Assembly: GCA_023428465.1 (NCBI GenBank)
Contig: JAEYXM010000086.1
Coordinates: forward strand, 1-7,906
Direction: 5' to 3'
DNA length: 7,906 nt
DNA from: Actinomycetes bacterium
Lineage (GTDB): Bacteria; Actinomycetota; Actinomycetes; Actinomycetales; Cellulomonadaceae
Below are positions 5,748-7,906 of the stretch, piece by piece; position 1 is the first letter of the stretch, and each line of letters opens with the position of its first letter. A program made the position numbers and the translations under genes. The notes beneath the pieces are model-generated. The model saw only the letters and a list, made by a program, of their open reading frames with translations, was not told the DNA's origin and searched no databases.

Positions 5748-6500
5748 GTGACCGACTCGAACCGCGCACGGCATCGTGCAGAGCGTCGCCCCCTGACTGC
5801 TCTGGACGACATCGCCACCGCAGCTTCGACCGGGATGGCCACCGTCGGCCGCCGCTCGGCCATCGTGGCCGCGTCCGGTGGTCTTGCCATGACGATGGCT
5901 ATCCCCGCTTCTGCGGCCCCCGCCGAGGCCCCGTCCAGCAACCTGCCGCCCGTCGACGTCTCCGCCCTCACGGCTGAGGCGCGCGCGGCACTGGCCACGT
6001 CGCCGACCGTCTCGGTGCCCGCGGAGGCCTCGTGGGCGTTCGAGGCCCCGGCGATCACCGTCACGGCCAACCCCAAGCCTGTCGTCGTCGAGCGTGCACC
6101 CTCCACGTCGCGCTCCACGACGCGCACCGACGCCGCGGCGGCCGCGAACAACGCGATCCCGCCCGTCGTCGCCGGCAACGCGGTCCTCGAGGTCGCCGCC
6201 CGCTACGTGGGCGTCCCGTACGTCTCGGGTGGGTCCACGCCGGACGGCTTCGACTGCTCGGGCTTCGTGCAGTACGTGTTCGCCCAGCTCGGCATCTCGC
6301 TGCCGCGCAGCTCGGGTGACTACTACAACGTCGGTGTCCGTGTGACGGACCCGCAGCCGGGCGACATCATCGTGTCCCCGGGCCACGTCGGGATCTACGC
6401 CGGTCCCAACCTGCAGATCGACGCTCCGCGTCCGGGCAAGACCATCCAGTTCCGTGCGATCTGGCAGTCGAACCCGACCTACGTGCGGGTGACGGGCTGA
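5748..6500 (+). CDS. Secreted NlpC/P60-family peptidoglycan hydrolase
   Basis: This 250-residue protein is a probable D,L-endopeptidase that cuts peptide stems of peptidoglycan outside the membrane. Residues 1-33 are a charged, unusually long N-region. R35-R36 and the hydrophobic stretch SAIVAASGGLAMTMAIP lead to ASA|AP (cleavage near 56/57), a signal peptide, possibly Tat-dependent because of the twin arginine. Residues 57-140 are an Ala/Pro/Thr/Ser-rich linker with no recognisable SH3 or LysM wall-binding domain. The catalytic domain is residues ~143-248: nucleophile C170 in GFDCSGFVQYVF, H213 in PGHVGIYAG, and D225 twelve residues later at the third catalytic position, where many relatives have His and RipA has Glu. 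The GTG start has GGAGAGG 6 nt upstream, next to the c-di-AMP riboswitch. Transcribed alone, with a strong terminator after it. Substrate bond specificity is inferred from the family. Confidence 0.94.
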   Translation: MTDSNRARHRAERRPLTALDDIATAASTGMATVGRRSAIVAASGGLAMTMAIPASAAPAEAPSSNLPPVDVSALTAEARAALATSPTVSVPAEASWAFEAPAITVTANPKPVVVERAPSTSRSTTRTDAAAAANNAIPPVVAGNAVLEVAARYVGVPYVSGGSTPDGFDCSGFVQYVFAQLGISLPRSSGDYYNVGVRVTDPQPGDIIVSPGHVGIYAGPNLQIDAPRPGKTIQFRAIWQSNPTYVRVTG

Positions 6501-6518
6501 CGACCCACCTCTGACGGG

Positions 6519-6544
6519 GGCCCCGGACAACGTCGTCCGGGGCC
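6519..6544 (+). terminator. GC hairpin terminator after the NlpC/P60 gene
   Basis: GGCCCCGGAC (6519-6528) pairs perfectly with GTCCGGGGCC (6535-6544) around a 6-nt loop and begins 18 nt after the stop codon. Two G-T pairs could extend the base. Only TT follows the stem, so it lacks a full U-tract, as is usual in high-GC actinobacteria. The symmetry and position make an intrinsic terminator very likely. Confidence 0.88.
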
Positions 6545-6632
6545 TTCGCCATGTCCGGGCCCAGGTCCCGGCGGCCTTCTCCCTGCTCGCCGGGTCCCGG
6601 CACGCCGGAAAGCGCTCGCGCTGCTCCGGGAG

Positions 6633-6649
6633 GCCAGGGCTACCCTGGC
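6633..6649 (+). promoter_or_regulatory. Inverted repeat over the putative -10 of the HNH gene
   Basis: GCCAGGG (6633-6639) and CCCTGGC (6643-6649) form a perfect 7-bp inverted repeat with a 3-nt centre CTA. Inside it TACCCT (6641-6646) fits the actinobacterial TANNNT -10 and would start transcription near 6653, about 38 nt before the chosen GTG at 6691. No clear -35 is present. The overlap suggests an operator, but no regulator gene adjoins it. Confidence 0.5.
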
Positions 6650-6690
6650 AGCGGGCCCTGCAGCCAGCCGGGTCCGTGGAGGAGGACGTC

Positions 6691-7227
6691 GTGCTGATCG
6701 ACCTGGGAGGAAACCGACCGACGCGAGGTGTGGAGCCACGCCGCTCGCTGCTCCTGAACGCCAGCCGGGAGCCGTTGTGCGTGGTGAGCCTGCACCGCGC
6801 GGTGTCACTCGTGCTCGCCGGCAAGGCCGTGGTGCTCGAGTCCGACAGGGTGCTGCACTCGCCGACGACGGCGCTGCCCGTGCCCCAGGTCCTCTGCCTC
6901 ACCCGGTACGTGCACGTCCCGTACCGCGGCGTCGTGTCCCCGACACGGCGGACGGTGCTGCAGCGCGACGCGCACCGGTGCGGCTACTGCCTGGGCCCCG
7001 CGGACACCGTGGACCACATCCACCCCCGGTCGCGCGGTGGCGTGCACGAGTGGACGAATGTCGTCGCGGCGTGCGCGCGCTGCAACCACCACAAGGCCGA
7101 CCGGCTGCTGTCCGAGCTCGGCTGGCGGCTGCTCATCCCACCGGTGGTGCCGCGAGGCACGTCCGCGCTGCTCGCGGCGACGTGGCGCCCGCACCCGTCC
7201 TGGCAGGCGTATCTGCAGGCGGCCTGA
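6691..7227 (+). CDS. HNH endonuclease-family protein
   Basis: This 178-residue protein belongs to the conserved actinobacterial HNH group that opens with a LLLNASREPLCVVSLHRAVSLVLAGKAVVLE-type segment (about 20-51). Such proteins are predicted metal-dependent nucleases, but their cellular role is not well defined. The HNH domain (about 85-140) has zinc-ribbon pairs C97/C100 (CGYC) and C128/C131 (CARC), the catalytic D108-H109 in VDHIHPRSRGG, N123 in EWTNVVAAC, and the closing CNHHKAD. All key residues are intact. GTG 6691 is chosen because GGAGGAGG (6678-6685) sits 5 nt upstream. An in-frame GTG at 6676 would put that site inside the coding sequence and add five residues. The gene stands alone between a terminator and a repeat-bearing spacer. 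It is not flanked by methylase, phage or toxin-antitoxin genes, so a restriction or mobile role has no contextual support. Confidence 0.9.
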   Translation: MLIDLGGNRPTRGVEPRRSLLLNASREPLCVVSLHRAVSLVLAGKAVVLESDRVLHSPTTALPVPQVLCLTRYVHVPYRGVVSPTRRTVLQRDAHRCGYCLGPADTVDHIHPRSRGGVHEWTNVVAACARCNHHKADRLLSELGWRLLIPPVVPRGTSALLAATWRPHPSWQAYLQAA

Positions 7228-7254
7228 GGCTGCCGCCGTCGCCGGCATCCCACG

Positions 7255-7314
7255 ACGATCCCCACCACGATCCCCGCCAAGATCCCCACCAAGATCCCCG
7301 CCACGACCCCACGC
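7255..7314. repeat. 12-bp tandem repeat array (minisatellite)
   Basis: Four units of A[C/A]GATCCCC[A/G]CC start at 7255, 7267, 7279 and 7291, followed by a degenerate fifth, ACGACCCCACGC, at 7303. The variable positions show structure: base 2 is C,C,A,A and base 10 alternates A,G,A,G. That alternation suggests duplication of a 24-bp pair. The array is intergenic between the HNH and universal stress protein genes. Because 12 is a multiple of 3, every frame across it reads as a four-residue repeat, which makes spurious repetitive ORFs on both strands. Confidence 0.88.
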
Positions 7315-7315
7315 G

Positions 7316-7349
7316 GCTCCGTCCCGGGGCAGACTGGGGGTGACGGAGC
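7316..7349. promoter_or_regulatory. 8-bp inverted repeat upstream of the universal stress protein gene
   Basis: GCTCCGTC (7316-7323) and GACGGAGC (7342-7349) are perfect inverted repeats with an 18-nt centre. Inside the centre CAGACT (7330-7335) is a possible -10 that would start transcription near 7342, but no -35 is evident. The element could be a terminator for the HNH gene, an operator for the downstream gene, or part of its leader. The long loop argues against a strong intrinsic terminator. Confidence 0.4.
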
Positions 7350-7370
7350 ACCGCCAGCGTGGGAGGGGCC

Positions 7371-7906
7371 GTGACGCATCACGACGTGGTTCTGGTCGGG
7401 GTCGACGGGTCGCCGTCGAGCCTGGAGGCGGCTGACTGGGCCGCGAGGTACGCACAGGCGCACGGTCGGTCGCTGCACCTGGTCTGCTCGTACTCGGTGC
7501 CGTCGTTCACGGCGGCGGCGCTCGACGGCGGCTATGCCGCGCTCGACGACTCTGCGATCGCCGAAGGTGCGCGCGCCGTGCTGGACGAGGCGGTCGCGCG
7601 GCTCGCGCCGACGGGCGTGCGGACGACGTCGGCGGTCGCGACGGGTGACGCGGCCGCGGTGCTCGTGGAGCTGTCACGCGGGGCGGCGACGGTCGTCGTC
7701 GGCACCCGGGGGCGCGGCGGGTTCGCCGAGCGGCTCCTCGGGACCGTGTCCTCGGCGCTGCCCGCGCACGCGCACTGCCCGACGGTCGTCGTGCCGTACC
7801 GCCGCAGCGCGGTGGGGAACCTGACGGGGACGGGCCAGGCCGCGGCGCCCGCGCCGAACGCCGGGCCCGAGGCCGCGCCGGAGTCCTCGCCGGAGGTCGC
7901 GGGGGG
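7371..7906 (+). CDS. Universal stress protein (UspA family), 3' end outside the window
   Basis: The frame from GTG 7371 runs open to the last base (178 codons) and is cut off by the window edge. The start is supported by GGGAGGGG at 7361-7368 and the family opening DVVLVGVDGSPSSLEAADWAARYA, with the nucleotide-binding Asp at residue 12. The ATP-binding signature G-2x-G-9x-G-S/T is complete at residues 111-125 (GTRGRGGFAERLLGT), followed by SSALPAHAHCPTVVVPYRR. This first domain should therefore be the ATP-binding type. From about residue 143 comes a low-complexity Ala/Pro/Glu linker. Many actinobacterial Usp proteins have two tandem domains totalling ~290-300 residues, so a second domain may follow beyond 7906. 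Such proteins help survival under starvation, hypoxia or other stress. The exact role here cannot be told. Confidence 0.92.
   Translation, partial: MTHHDVVLVGVDGSPSSLEAADWAARYAQAHGRSLHLVCSYSVPSFTAAALDGGYAALDDSAIAEGARAVLDEAVARLAPTGVRTTSAVATGDAAAVLVELSRGAATVVVGTRGRGGFAERLLGTVSSALPAHAHCPTVVVPYRRSAVGNLTGTGQAAAPAPNAGPEAAPESSPEVAG

Noticed and set aside
6567..6594. A 7-bp inverted repeat (CCCGGCG/CGCCGGG) with a 14-nt loop after the NlpC/P60 terminator
   Set aside because: Short all-GC repeats of this kind arise easily by chance at this base composition, and a much stronger terminator already precedes it.
6676..6690. GTG at 6676 as the start of the HNH gene
   Set aside because: The excellent GGAGGAGG at 6678-6685 would lie inside the coding sequence. 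It is correctly placed for the in-frame GTG at 6691.
5586..6902. A 438-codon - strand frame across the riboswitch and NlpC/P60 gene
   Set aside because: It runs through a recognised riboswitch, a strong terminator and a conserved hydrolase, and encodes low-complexity Arg/Gly sequence.
6984..7478. A - strand frame encoding a repeated Gly-Ile hydrophobic segment that looks like a glycine-zipper membrane peptide
   Set aside because: The motif is simply the 12-bp minisatellite read in one frame, and the rest of the frame is antisense to the HNH and stress-protein genes with no start signals.

Overview
This window reads as chromosomal DNA of a high-GC Gram-positive actinobacterium, most likely a Cellulomonas-like member of the Micrococcales. 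This rests on very high GC with strong C/G bias at third codon positions, GTG starts, a 376-residue actinobacterial-type SerC, an IdeR/DtxR protein with the canonical metal-ligand numbering, and a c-di-AMP riboswitch in front of a secreted NlpC/P60 protein. The genus is an inference. There is no insertion sequence, integrase, tRNA, rRNA or CRISPR array, and the region looks like stable core or near-core genome.

Layout, left to right. (1) Positions 23-1898, + strand: a MarR-type repressor and an MFS exporter joined by an ATGA overlap. In front lies a double palindromic operator over an apparently leaderless promoter. This has the form of a self-regulated efflux operon. (2) Positions 1891-1972: four 16-bp tandem repeats that begin inside the exporter's last codons, then a perfect 22-bp GC palindrome between two convergent operons. 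(3) Positions 1984-4361, - strand: serC (phosphoserine aminotransferase) followed by a second MFS transporter that starts in a GTGA overlap with the serC stop. (4) Positions 4362-4582: a divergent regulatory region, with a leaderless-type promoter for serC and, facing the other way, a promoter and 5' leader hairpin for the metal-dependent repressor gene. (5) Positions 4583-5308, + strand: the IdeR/DtxR-type regulator. (6) Positions 5480-6544: a promoter with an 11-bp tandem direct repeat over its -35, a c-di-AMP (ydaO/yuaA) riboswitch, a secreted NlpC/P60 peptidoglycan hydrolase and a strong GC hairpin terminator. (7) Positions 6633-7227: an HNH nuclease-family gene with a perfect inverted repeat over its likely -10. 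(8) Positions 7255-7349: a 12-bp minisatellite and an inverted repeat, followed by a universal stress protein gene cut off by the window end at 7906.

Functionally the window is a set of independent small transcription units: drug or metabolite efflux, serine biosynthesis with a co-translated transporter, iron- or manganese-dependent gene control, and cell-wall hydrolysis under second-messenger control. I see no clearly undescribed multi-gene system. The most interesting signals are regulatory: the paired MarR sites over a leaderless promoter, the direct repeat plus c-di-AMP riboswitch in front of the wall hydrolase, and the coding-edge and intergenic tandem repeats.
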